From NCBI RefSeq assembly GCF_950295315.1, contig NC_080176.1, positions 33,507,006 to 33,571,005 on the forward strand: a DNA stretch of 64,000 nucleotides. Reading direction: 5' to 3'. This DNA is from Erinaceus europaeus. Taxonomy: Eukaryota > Chordata > Mammalia > Eulipotyphla > Erinaceidae. The position numbers and the translations under genes were made by a program. Under the pieces are notes generated by a model. The model did no database searches. It saw nothing but the letters and a program-made list of their open reading frames with translations, and was not told the origin of the DNA. How positions within the stretch are numbered: position 1 is the first letter of the stretch; each line of letters starts with the position of its first letter. Positions 34,238 through 44,387 of this stretch are shown here, in pieces.

Positions 34238-35799
34238 TAACTGAATGACCAAGCCACGTATTCATCTAGGACATTAGACTCCTAAAACTCTTCTCTGACT
34301 CCACTCACATATTTCAGGATTTCCCTGCTCTTTCATGATTACGAATCAAGTGATTCCCATTGAGTAGAAACTACTACACACGTGAAAGAGTGGAAATATT
34401 CCACAATTCTGTATGGAAAAAGGGTGTGAAGTCACAGTAATACATTTGTTTTGTGAGATGTATTCTGTAAAGACTGAGGCTCCATAGACAGTTACAGTAC
34501 TAAGAGTACAATAATGTTAAATCACTTGACAACAAATAATTACTAAGCACTTGGTATTCTCAAGGTGCACTGCTAGCCAGAGAATACAAGAACAGTATTT
34601 CATTTACAAGTAGATTGTGTTATTAAAGTTCTTCAATAGGCAGATGTTTGTGGCATGAAACACAGTTTCAAAACAAACAAGCAATAATGACAGTTAAAAT
34701 CCTCAAGCTAGCAAATAAAGACCTGCTTAAGCCTTTCAATGAACCTAAAATATATGTTAATTTACAGGGACTAATAGAAAAATATTTTATGAGACTAGGA
34801 ATGAAAGAAAAGAAGAAATCAATATAACAATGAAATGGCTTCAATTGATTCAGTTTGGATAAATGTGCTTAATGGAAAGTAATCTAAACCATTATTGAAT
34901 TCAGACGTTATTTGTACTGAATCTTGAACCAAGACTATTAAACTTGTGTTATTATAGTAATTTTAATTTTGAGAAAATTTAGGCTTAAGGGAGATACAAG
35001 CAGCCTGGCATAGGCTAAACAATACATTTTAGAAATGTCCTGCTTTCCCCACATGAGACTACCTTGTGTGCTGGCTATGGAAGACTACCCAAACCTCTGC
35101 ATAATCCCTCCCTTCATCACACTGGGGAGATATAAAGGATAGGATGTTATTGTGTCTGCTTCTGCAGAATCGGAGAAAGCATCACTAGCTTCTGCTACTA
35201 CAACAGAATATTAGCAGGTTAAGGTCCATTTATATTCAGCTTCACATCTGGAGGATAGCAGTGTGATTTTAAGAGGCAGGATTTAATGTTCCTATCTAAT
35301 CTTTTTGAAGGGTAGGTGCCGGGAGGCATTTTCTTTCTACCAAGAACATACATAAGGATCAAGTCAGTGGGTACATCCCCCCTCCTCTAATTTGTTGAAG
35401 GTGAAAGGGTCTAGTCCACTAAACCCAAGTCCTGTCTTTATTGGAAGTCTATTTAGCCTAATCTCTGTTTTTCTAGACAGACTAGCTATGCACTTACTGA
35501 ATGTTTACTAAGACTTCGTGTTAGTCTACTACTAAGTGCTTATTGCCATAATGGAATTTGAAGCTACCATAGCATGGCATATTGCCAGCTCTCATTAAAT
35601 GTGTTATAATTTTAATTTCTCTCTTTTTCATTTTTATTTTCAATTTCTTTTTTTAAAAAAACAAGTAAAACAAGTTACCTTTTCAGATATTATGTAGTAT
35701 AACCATAGGGAGCAAGAAAACGTTAACTTCTCTATTACGTAAACAACTCAAAATCTTCTGAGGCAAGTACAATGAAAAGATTACTTAAGACTCAGCATA
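34238..35799. other. TYW1 intron, unique DNA
   Basis: No recognisable repeat over about 1.5 kb and no ORF over 60 codons. One of the longest repeat-poor stretches in the window. Confidence 0.5.
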
Positions 35800-36365
35800 A
35801 TGGGATATGGGAGAGACCAGCACACTTGAATGATGGCCCTTTAGGTCACTACTAGGCCACCCCATCATCCGGGGCCCATGTCAGAGGATCCTGGGATTCC
35901 CACATAGATATGATGGGCTTAGACTTCTAACAGATCCCTCTCTCCACCATCACTGGTCATCTCCATTAGGAACAACATCATAAACCCTCTTCTTGGCAAC
36001 TATAGGACCTTGCCTTCAATGGAGAACAAGTGGTAGAAACTGCCCCACTCTCCGAAGGGAAGCTGGGTCACTCAAGGAAGCTGCCACTAAAGGAAGAGTG
36101 GTCCTAAAATGAGTGCAGCCTAGAATGTTCTTAGCTTTGGCCATGCAATGTGAGCTCAGAATGATAGGGATGCAGAGGTTACATAGGCTCCTGTGCTAAG
36201 TATGAATAGACATGGTCAGATCACTGGGGCCTACAGTTAACGTTATTTATATAATTTCTCCACATTTGGGAGCTACTCTCTGCCCTGACCCAGCTTTCTA
36301 GTCCTATTTCCAACGGTGACATCATCTTCCCAGACAATACTTTCAGCCCACCTGCATGTCAGGCT
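35800..36365 (+). repeat. Unit R copy (5'/middle part)
   Basis: Contains 'GAACAACATCATAAACC', 'GGACCTTGCCTTCAATG' and 'GAGCTACTCTCTGCCCTGAC'. The 3' part is missing. Confidence 0.75.
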
Positions 36366-36837
36366 CCATTAACAACTATCCCTGTTTGAGAAGTTCCAAA
36401 TCTCTGCTGGCCATGAAGAATAGTTATGCCATGGGTTGCATAAGCCTGTGGTGGATACAGGCCTGACAGGCTGAGATTGCTTGGAATGTTCCCCCACATT
36501 CAACTTACTGACTTCACTTGAATTATAAAAAGAAAAGAAAAGGGAGGAAAGGAAATCTGAATGATGAAACATGAGAATGACTCAGTCTACCATTTTTGGT
36601 GTTGAAGATGCAGGGATATATCTCAATACATGGTACATATCATGAGTAAGTGTGGGCAGCCTTCAGAAATTGGAAAAAGAAAAAAATCATTTTTTCTAGT
36701 AGAGCCTCTTACCTCAGAAAAAGAATTCCGCCAGCCAAAATCTTGATTTTTAACCCTTTGAAATTCATGTGCCATCACACTTTTCTAAGCCACTAAATTT
36801 GTAGTAATTTGTTACAGTAACAACAGAGTATTGGGCA

Positions 36838-37018
36838 TTATACCAAAGTAAAAGACTGGGGTGGGAGAGGGTTCGGGTCCTCGAACATGATGACAGAGGA
36901 GGACCTAGAGGGAGGTTTGATTATTATATGGAAAACTGAGAGATGTTATACATGTATAAACTACTGTATTTTACTGTCGACAGTAAACCATTAATTGCCC
37001 CAATAAAGAAAAAAAAAG
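36838..37018 (+). mobile_element. L1 3' tip
   Basis: 'ACCAAAGTAAAAGACTGGGG' to 'ACTGTATTTTACTGTCGACAG' region and 'CCATTAATTGCCCCAATAAAG'. 5'-truncated. Confidence 0.8.
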
Positions 37019-37119
37019 TGATGAATCCTTACCACAATAAATCATACAAAACAGATGTATGCAAGGTAAGCTTAATAATCTTTTCTACCCCTTCTCTCAA
37101 TTAAAACATTGTTTATAAT

Positions 37120-37450
37120 CTGATCTAGGGGATGAGAAGCCAGTATAATGGTCATGCAAAAGACTTTCGTGATTGAGGTTCCAGCCCAGGTTATATCCTC
37201 AGCACCACCATAAGCCAGAGCTGAGCAGTGCTCATCTCTTTCCCCATCTCCCACCCTCCCTCTTTCATTAAAATAAAAATAAATAAAATCTGATCTATAG
37301 AGCTGGGGGACATGATGCACTGGATAGGGCACAGGCCTTGTCCTGTATGCAGCCCAGGCTGGATGCCAGGAGACACATGGGAGGTGCTACAGCCTTGGGG
37401 ATTACTCTGGTGCTGCGGCGTCTTTCCATCTCTCTAAATGCTAAAGCTGC
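37120..37450 (+). repeat. Two old SINE copies
   Basis: 37120-37290 ('CCACCATAAGCCAGAGCTGAG' type, also at 60150-60285) and 37300-37450 ('GGACATGATGCACTGGATAGG'). Confidence 0.6.
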
Positions 37451-37517
37451 CCAGGAACAGTTAAAGAAAGCCTGATACATTTTGTCCATATTTTTATTAC
37501 ATAAAAACATACATAGT

Positions 37518-37982
37518 AAGGACCTGGCAGTTGAGGACAAATTATTATGTGCAAGGACTCAGGTTCAAGGCCCCAGTTCCTACCAGCAGGCAGGAAACTT
37601 CATGACGTGGAGAAGCTAAGTGCTGCACGTGTCTCTCTTTCTCCCTATCTCACCTCTCTTCTCAAATTCTCTCTGTCCTATCAAGATAAATATATACTTA
37701 AATGTTTATTTATTTATTCCCTTTTGTTGCCCTTGTTGCTTTTATTGTTGTAGTTATTATTGTTGTCGTTACTGCTGTTATTGTTGCATAGGACAGAGAG
37801 AAATGGAGAAAACAGGGGAAGACAGAGAGGTTGAAAGATAGACATCTGCAGACCTGCTTCACCGTTTGTGAAGCAACTATCCAGCAGGTGGGGAGCCAGG
37901 GTCTCGAACCGGGGTCCAAACGCAGGTCCTTGTACTTTGGGCCACGTGCCCTTAACCCGCTGAGTTACTGCCCAACTCCCAA
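37518..37982. repeat. Second-subfamily SINE followed by an antisense first-subfamily SINE
   Basis: Plus copy 37518-37700. Minus copy 37702-37980 ending 'GAGTTACTGCCCAACTCCC', inserted at its A-rich tail. Confidence 0.82.
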
Positions 37983-38005
37983 TAAATGAAATTTAAAAAC
38001 TACTA

Positions 38006-38223
38006 TGGGGGCCAGTCGGTGGTGCATCTGGTTAAGTGGACACATTACAGTGCACAAGGTCCCAGGTTCAAGCCCCTGATCCCCACCTGTAGGGGGAAAG
38101 TTTCACAAGTGGTGAAGTAGGGCTGCAGGTGTCTCTCTGTTTTCTTCTCTCTATCTCCCCTACTCCTCTCAATTTCTGTCTCTATCCAATAATAAATACA
38201 TATTTAAAAAACATTAAAAAGAA
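38006..38223 (+). repeat. SINE, second subfamily
   Basis: 'GGGGGCCAGTCGGTGGTGC' to 'CCAATAATAAATACATA'. Confidence 0.82.
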
Positions 38224-39232
38224 AAGCTAGTATAAACATGGGCTGTCAACGCCCATGTTCATGGGAAAGCAATTACAGAAGCCAGACCTTCCACCTTCTG
38301 CACCCCATAATGATCCTGGGTCCATACTCCCAGAGGGTTAAAGAATAGGAAAGCTATCTGGGGATAGGATGGGATATGGAGTTCTGATGGTAGGAACTGT
38401 GTGGAATTGTACCCCTCTTATCCTATGGTATTGTCAGTGCTAGCATTTTATAAAAATTTAGGGTGGGCGGCAGTGCAATGGGTTAAGCACACATGGCGCA
38501 AAGCGCAAGGGCCACAGTAAAGATCCCAGTTCGTTGTTCCTACTCATGAACACAGAATGTGAGCTCTGATCTAGAGGGATGCAGAGGTCACATAGGCTCC
38601 TAAACTGATTATGGGCTGATTATGATTATGTGATCTGGGTATCACATCAAATAGATGGGATTTACAGTCAACAATATTTATACCCCTTTCCCATATTAGG
38701 GTACTACTCTATTCTCTGATCCAGCTTTCTGTTCCTTTTTCCAGCCATGACATCATCTCCCCAGACAATAACTTGGATTCACCTGCATATCAGATTTTAA
38801 GCTCAGGGGAAAAAGAAAAAAAAAATCTTGTATGGCTGCAGGCCCTTTGAAATTTAACTAAAATATGCCTACTAGCTATCTACAAAATGGAGGATCACCC
38901 AACTATTCATCTGCACTACTCCAGCCTTTAGGTGCATGATTGGTCAACAATTTGTTTGGCTTTGTATATTAACTCTCTTTTCAACCACCTGGTTCCAGAT
39001 GCTAGCATGATGCCGACCAGACTTCCCTGGACAGACAACCCTACCAATGTGTCCTGGAGCTCCACATCCTGAGAGCCCTTCCCCAATAGGGAAAGACAGG
39101 CTGGGAGTATGGATCAACTTGTCAATACCCATGTTCAGCAGGGAAGCAATTACACAAGCCAGACCTTCCACCTTCTGCATCCTACAATGACCTTAGGCCC
39201 ATACTCCCAGAGGGTTAAAAAATAGGAAAGCC
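38224..39232 (+). repeat. Two unit R copies separated by a SINE head
   Basis: 38224-38455 is a 3' part ending at 'CTCTTATCCTATGG'. 38460-38535 is a truncated SINE head. 38536-39232 is a second copy with 'CTCTTTTCAACCACCTGG' and 'CAATTACACAAGCCAGACC'. Confidence 0.75.
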
Positions 39233-39234
39233 CC

Positions 39235-39831
39235 ATCAAAGTTCCATAAAGCTATTTTAAGAGAATAGAACAAAAACTACAATCATTTATCTGGAACCAG
39301 AAAACACCTAGAATTGCCAAAACAATCTTGAGGAAAAGAAACAGAAATGGAGGAATCACACTCCCAGATCTCAAACTATATTATAAGGCCATCATCATCA
39401 AAACAGCCTGGTACTGGAACAAAAATAGGCACACAGACCAGTGGAACAGAATTGAAAGCCCAGAACTAAACCCCCACACCTACGGACATCTAATTGATAA
39501 GGGGGCCCAAAGTATTAAATGGAAGAAGGAGGCTCTCTTCAATAAATGATGCTGGGAAAACTGGATTGAACCATGCATAAGAATGAAATTGAACCACCTT
39601 ATCTCACTAGAAACAAAAATCAACTCCAAGTGGATCAAGGATCTGGATGTTAGACCAGAAACTATCAAACACTTAGAGGAAAACATTGGTGGAACCTTTC
39701 CCACCTAAACCTCAAGGACATCTTTGATGAAAAAAACCCAAATGCAAGGAAGACTAAAGCAGAAACAAACCAATTGGACTACATCAAATTGAAAAGTTTC
39801 TGGACAGCTAAAGAAACTATCACACAAACCA
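39235..39831 (+). mobile_element. L1 ORF2 3' part, abutting ERV-1
   Basis: Encodes the L1 ORF2 C-terminal region in good frame for 73 codons (39328-39549: [20 protein letters not shown]), then with breaks. Blocks 'GGCACACAGACCAGTGGAAC' and 'TCAACTCCAAGTGGATCAAG' are classic L1. Truncated at 39831 where the displaced ERV-1 leader begins. Confidence 0.88.
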
Positions 39832-39950
39832 GGCGCTCCAGATAAGTATACAGCCATTTGGCTCTCTGAAGCCTCGTGTTTAACGAAGGCACTGCAATTG
39901 TTTTTCTCCCTCTTCTTATTTTTCTGAGACCCCTCCACCATGGGTGATCT
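39832..39950 (+). repeat. Duplicated ERV-1 leader segment
   Basis: About 119 bp, from 'GGCGCTCCAGATAAGTATAC' to 'ATGGGTGATCTTC'. It is repeated at 40446-40565 with essentially one difference. It precedes the LTR instead of following it, so it is out of place for a simple provirus. Confidence 0.9.
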
Positions 39951-40391
39951 TCACATGCCATACATCAGACAAGACTGCTTTGTCTTAAAAATGACTAAAG
40001 GTCTCCCCACCATGTTGTCCCCTTACGATATTGCTAATTCCCACCAGTTAAAACCATCACAACAGTTGCTAAGGATGCTCCCACCTTCCCAGCATGCCTT
40101 TTGCCTCTCTCCACTCCCTTTCCTAGCCATTTCTATTTCCGACTTGCCACTTCCGGTATTATCTCATAAAACCCACTTCTGTTCTTGGTTCCACTCTTTT
40201 TTCTCTCCCACATCCCAACCTGGAGAAGGGGTGGTGTGCAGAGCAGGAGGTGGCAATTGTGGTCTGACGCCATGTGGCCTAACCCGCTGTGATCACACCC
40301 AACTCTGGGGCCCCACATCAATGAAGTGTGGTATTACCTTGCTGTCACGAGTCCCTGGATCCTCTCAACCACTCGCAACACTAGCCCGGCA
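39951..40391 (+). repeat. ERV-1 5' LTR, lacking its U3 start
   Basis: Aligns with the 3' LTR from its 'TGCTTTGTCT' block onward. TATA-like CATAAAA at about 40164. The poly(A) signal is changed to AATGAA where the 3' LTR has AATAAA. Ends 'CTAGCCCGGCA'. The TG start and about 100 bp of U3 are missing. Confidence 0.85.
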
Positions 40392-40394
40392 AAC

Positions 40395-40412
40395 TGGCAC
40401 CTGAACTCTGGG
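40395..40412 (+). promoter_or_regulatory. ERV-1 putative primer binding site
   Basis: TGGCACCTGAACTCTGGG, three bases after the LTR. It has the TGG start of a primer site, but the tRNA cannot be named with confidence. Position is the main evidence. Confidence 0.5.
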
Positions 40413-40552
40413 CCACTGGTTCCACACTAGCGGCAGATGTACAAAGGCGCTCCAGATAAGTATACAGCCATTTGGCTCTCTGAAGCCTCGTGTTTAACGA
40501 AGGCACTGCAATTGTTTTTCTCCCTCTTCTTATTTTTCTGAGACCCCTCCAC

Positions 40553-41479
40553 CATGGGTGACCTTCCTCCTTATGAAGAGGTTTCCCAAACCCTCTACTC
40601 TTTTTTCATGAGACAGGTTTTCTATCTCTGGGGCACTTTGCTTGGGGCTGCACCATGGATCCTCTTGACCATGGTCGCAGCTTTCAAGAGATTATGCAGT
40701 GCCCCCTCCCAAAAGGCTAAGGGACCTTGAGGGTGCGATCCAAGGTTTAAGGGAACAGGTCATTCTGCTTACCTAGCACCATACATGCTTGAGAAAGCTA
40801 AGTCTGCCCCGATCCTGACCCAACCTAATCCCTCTGCATTTCACCCAGAGGCTTCCATTTCAGCAGACACATCTCTGGCTGCTGCCGCCACTTCTACAGC
40901 TCCTCCTACCATGGCTCCACCCCCCGCCTCTATGCCACTATCAGACATAGAATACCTTTGCTGGCTTCGCGACGTAGCTTTTTCTCCAGAGCAAGTCCAC
41001 ACATTCCCAGTAAACGTTGCCCCCAATAGACAGACACCTCAGGCGTGGTACCCATATTCCTCCACAGATCTTTAGGAACTTCACCATACCATTAAAGAGG
41101 ATGGATACCATGCTCTGTGGACCATATCTGTCTTACAAGGCCTTCTCTGGAACCTTAATACCCCCCAAGACTGGAGGGACGTAACTCGTGCTACGCTCCC
41201 AGGCCCGCTCTCCCTTCCATGGGAGGCATATTTTAGAGATGAATGTTTACAGCAATCCCAGAGAAATAGTCAGAATCAGCCCAACTGGGAATTTGACGCC
41301 CTTTTTGGGGTGGGACGCTGGGAGACAGGACTTCAGCAAGCAGACGGGAAATTCCACCACCGGCTATTTTGATCAGGTACACCTCTGTGCATTACAAGCG
41401 TGGGAACAGTTAATGGCCCCCAAGGGAGCGGCCTCAGCTCCCATTCTTTCCCTTCACCAAGAACCTGATGAATACCTAG
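40553..41479 (+). pseudogene. ERV-1 gag, N-terminal part (broken)
   Basis: Begins with ATG in 'MGDLPPYEEVSQTLYSFF', a matrix-like start shared with ERV-2. A proline- and alanine-rich linker follows, then capsid sequence with the block 'VHTFPVNVAPNRQTPQ' (open part 40785-41075). The frame is broken by several stops and shifts (for example after 41075 and near 41180). Capsid homology continues to 41479, where ERV-2 is inserted. In life Gag would build the virus core at the membrane. ERV-2 carries the same capsid block at 42830-42880, showing that the two are close relatives. Class II (beta-like) is favoured but not proved. Confidence 0.72.
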
Positions 41480-41909
41480 TGCTGGGAAATGGTGCAGATG
41501 CAGTCACATCTGCCACGTTGACCCATCAGTCTATTGCTAGTTCCCCCGAGAGTTGGGACATTCTCGGAGTGCCGGTTGTGCCCTCAGGGCATTCTCTATT
41601 CCCCACGATATTTGGAGTGCTTTGGTTACTCCCCCCCTCCCATTCTCACGAGTTATTATCCTACCCTGGCATGCTATGGTAGGATATGGTAGAAGCCCTT
41701 CTTCTTCCGCACCTCTCTCTCTTGCCGGCTTCTTCACTTCGGTGTTTAAATGCAGGAAAGGTTACTGCATGAGGTGGCCATTTTTGCTAACTCCACATAA
41801 CCCAACCTGTTTCTCTTTCACCCAACTCTGAGGTGCCAGCACAAATAAAGATTTGTGTTCCCTCTTCGCTCCGTTCTCCTCTCTCTCCTCTCCACGGCAC
41901 AGCCTGACA
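41480..41909 (+). repeat. ERV-2 5' LTR (430 bp, two internal deletions)
   Basis: Starts TGCTGGGAAATGG, ends AGCCTGACA. Compared with the 3' LTR it lacks about 14 bp near 41568 and about 34 bp near 41685. The second gap removes the CATAAAAG promoter-like box. Poly(A) signal AATAAA in 'GCACAAATAAAGATTTG' (about 41844). Confidence 0.9.
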
Positions 41910-41911
41910 CC

Positions 41912-41929
41912 TGGTGCCCAACGTGTCCC
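41912..41929 (+). promoter_or_regulatory. ERV-2 primer binding site (tRNA-Lys1,2 type)
   Basis: TGGTGCCCAACGTGTCCC, two bases after the LTR. Close to the TGGCGCCCAACGTGGGGC site of betaretroviruses. A strong splice donor, CAG|GTAAGT, follows at 41987-41988. Confidence 0.8.
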
Positions 41930-42033
41930 GCACTCACGCCCCGCTGGGTGGCCCAGCCTGAGGTCCAGAAAAGTCGCACAGACACAGGTAAGTGGCAGCT
42001 GCCTGACTCTGCGGCCCCGAGTTTCCCCCCACC

Positions 42034-42830
42034 ATGGGATTTTTTCCGCTTTACGAGGAGATGTCCCAGACATTATATCCTTCTCTCATGGGACAGGCTC
42101 TCCATCTCAGAGACGCTTTAATTGGAGCTACACCGTGGGTTCTTTAGGCTATATTTGCAACTTTCAAGATATGTACAAGAAGTCCTGCTAAAAGGTTAAT
42201 AGACCTTGAGGCTGAGACACAAGAGTTAAAGGATATGTTCTCTGCGCTTAATCCCTCTAAGCCTTCTGTAGCTTCCACTTCCGTGACTCCTCCCTCCGCT
42301 GATACCTCATCATTAAGAGACCTTGAGGCTGAGATACTAGAGTTAAAGGGGATATGTTCTCGGAGCTTAAACACCCGAAACCTTCTGCAGTCTGCCCCAA
42401 GAGTTCTGCTCCCGCAGACATGTGTTTGGTTTCTCCTGCGGCAGCTTCCGCTTCCATGACTCCTCCCCCCGCTGATACCTCATCATTAAGAGACCTTGAG
42501 GCTGAGATACAAGAGTTAAAGGATATGTTCTCGGCGCTTAAACACCCTAAGCCTTCTGCAGTCTGCCCCGAGAGTTCTGCTCCTGCAGACACATGTAAGG
42601 TTTCTCCTGCGGCAGCTTCTTCTTCCATGACGTCTCCCCCCCCCCCCCCCCCGATACCTCATCATTAAAAGACATTGAGGCTGAGATACAAAAGTTAAAA
42701 GAGGTGTTCTCGGCACTTAACCACCCTAATTCCTCTACAGTTTGCCCCAAGAGTTCTCTTCTGGCAGCTCCGCGAGTCACTACCCTAGCAGCTCCCACTT
42801 CCGTGACTCCTTCCCCCACGTCATCAAACC
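42034..42830 (+). pseudogene. ERV-2 gag: matrix-like start and expanded coiled-coil linker
   Basis: ATG at 42034 opens a matrix-like start (MGFFPLYEEMSQTLYP) that is stopped at about 42148. Then come four repeat units, each beginning with 'AGACCTTGAGGCTGAGA' or a close variant, at 42201, 42318, 42491 and 42670. They encode a charged heptad-like stretch (DLEAEIQELKDMFSALK) followed by a proline/serine/alanine-rich spacer. The last unit follows a run of 17 C (42636-42652). Open frames (42235-42459, 42354-42668) cover parts of it. ERV-1 lacks the expansion. A coiled coil here could mediate Gag assembly; this is inference. Confidence 0.68.
42201..42760 (+). repeat. Tandem repeat array in ERV-2 gag
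   Basis: Four units with spacings of 117, 173 and 179 bp. The second and third units share long near-identical blocks ('CCTTCTGCAGTCTGCCCC', 'TCTCCTGCGGCAGCTTC'). The shorter first spacing lacks part of the proline-rich spacer. Confidence 0.9.
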
Positions 42831-43470
42831 AAGTCCACACCTTCCCGGTAAATGTGGCCCCCAATAGACAAAACCCTCAAGTGTGGCATCCATACTCCTC
42901 CAAAGAACTCAGAGACTCAAGCAGGCAGTGAAGGAGGACAGGCTTCATGCCCCATGGACCAAGTCCATTTTATGCAGCTTTTTCCAGCACCTTAATACTC
43001 CCCAAGACTGGAAAGGCTTAACTCGTGCTGCGATCCCACAACCCCTCTACCTGCAATGGGAGAGATGCTTTCGTGATGAATGCTCTAGACAATCCCAGAA
43101 AAATAGTCACAAACAGATAGAATGGAATTATGATGCATTGTTTGGAGTGGGAGAGTTTGAAACTGAAACTCAGCAGGCAGAAGCCAAGTTTCAAACTGGT
43201 TATTTTGAAAAAGTACGCATCTGCACAACACAAGCATGGGAAGGGTTAACCCTATCCACAGTAGAGGCCTCAGTCCCCATTAACTCTCTTCGCCAAAACA
43301 CTGATGAATCAATCCTTAGCGAACTTCATCTCCAGGGTGCGGTCAACCTTAGAGAGAAAGATTTATAATCCTGAAGTCCACTCTCTCCTCCTGCGTTCCA
43401 GTGTCTGGGATGGCATGATTCTGGAATTCCGTCAGGCATGCCTCAGTCTTTAACACCAACACCCAGATAA
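42831..43470 (+). pseudogene. ERV-2 capsid region
   Basis: Open mainly from 42883 to 43368 (161 codons). It has the same capsid blocks as ERV-1 ('VHTFPVNVAPNRQ', 'NTPQDW', 'DALFGVG'). The frame closes at 43368, but homology with ERV-1 (50107-50260) runs on to about 43470. Nucleocapsid zinc knuckles, protease and RT should follow in a complete relative and are absent: RNase H sequence starts at once. Confidence 0.7.
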
Positions 43471-43474
43471 TTAG

Positions 43475-43945
43475 ATTTTATATATTACCCAGACAAACAA
43501 TCCCCTAAACCTCTCTTTACTGAGCTTCCTGGTAATTCCCCTCAGTACAAAGAACTTTATGCTGTTTTCCTTGCATTAAAAGCTGTACCAGAACCCTTCA
43601 ACCTTTTTTCTGACAGTGTGTATACTGTTAACTTCCATGGCTTGCTCGTGCTTATGTGAGAATTGATGACAACCCACTTTCCCCTCTCTTGATTCAAATC
43701 ACCTCTATGCTCTGTTCTCGAACCCAACCACTGTATACTCAACACCTTCGTTCCCACAGCCCTCTTCCTGGTTCCCTGTCCGAAGGGAATACTGAAGCTG
43801 ACCGCCTTGCCTGCACAGGAACTCTCCTAGTCTCTGTCTCTGATCCTGCTGACTTTCATTCCCTAACTCATGTTAATCTTAAAGGCCTTTGAGCTCGATT
43901 TCCTGATGTTCCTATACCACAGTTGAAACATATCCTTGCTATATG
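43475..43945 (+). pseudogene. ERV-2 RNase H and integrase N-terminal remnant
   Basis: Contains an RNase H block (ELYAVFLALKAVPEP, with a nearby SDSVYTVN) and then the RNase H/integrase junction (SLSEGNTEADRLA), followed by the start of the integrase zinc-binding region. Frames are interrupted. The LINE at 43953 cuts the integrase here. In life these domains remove RNA from the hybrid and join DNA ends to the host. Confidence 0.65.
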
Positions 43946-43963
43946 TTCTTCCTTCTTCTTCTT

Positions 43964-44230
43964 CTAGCATTTGCCCTTCTTCCGTAGCCAGTCAACAGTG
44001 TCAGGTTGAGCCTGATGTAAAGTTTTGAGACCTCCTTTGAATCTGGAGAGGTGGCAGTCGTTGACTATGTGGGTCATAGTCTGCCTGTAGCCGCAGGGGC
44101 AGTTCGGGTCGTCTCTGGCTCCCCAGCAATGGAACATAGCGGCGCACTGGCCATGGCCTGTTCGATAGCGATTGAGGAGGACCCAATCATAACGTGCCGG
44201 GTTGATGCTTGCAGGGGTCTGTGATGAGGT
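43964..44230 (-). pseudogene. C-terminal CCHC-like domain of non-L1 LINE copy 2
   Basis: After the breaks, the minus strand encodes 'LNRYRTGHGQCAAMFHCWG', then a C-x-C-G...H-x4-C motif ('CPCG' followed by 'TMTHIVNDC'), and ends 'WLRKKGKC' stop. This arrangement is, from memory, a common C-terminus of arthropod and cnidarian proteins annotated as jockey-type polymerases. It belongs to the same element as the RT ORF and is separated from it by two stops and a frameshift. The ORF visible here in another frame (44001-44186) is a shadow. Confidence 0.75.
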
Positions 44231-44387
44231 GTTTGTTCTTTACCTCAGCTGACTGCCCACTCTGTTTCCAAGAGACTGGAACAGAGAAGTTCAGTGTAGG
44301 CGTAGGAGACTAGATTGGATGACAAGACGTCAAGCGTTGGACAGGGTGGACGAAGATATCCGCGTATATTGGCAGGTCCGGTCGAGC

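Noticed and set aside
39328..39549. Possible active L1
   Set aside because: Only the last part of ORF2 is present, with downstream breaks and no 3' UTR. It is cut off at the ERV-1 edge.
42257..42628. 123-codon antisense ORF opposite ERV-2 gag
   Set aside because: Shadow of the tandem repeat, which keeps several frames open.
44001..44186. 61-codon minus-strand ORF in the LINE
   Set aside because: Out-of-frame shadow of the CCHC-like domain.
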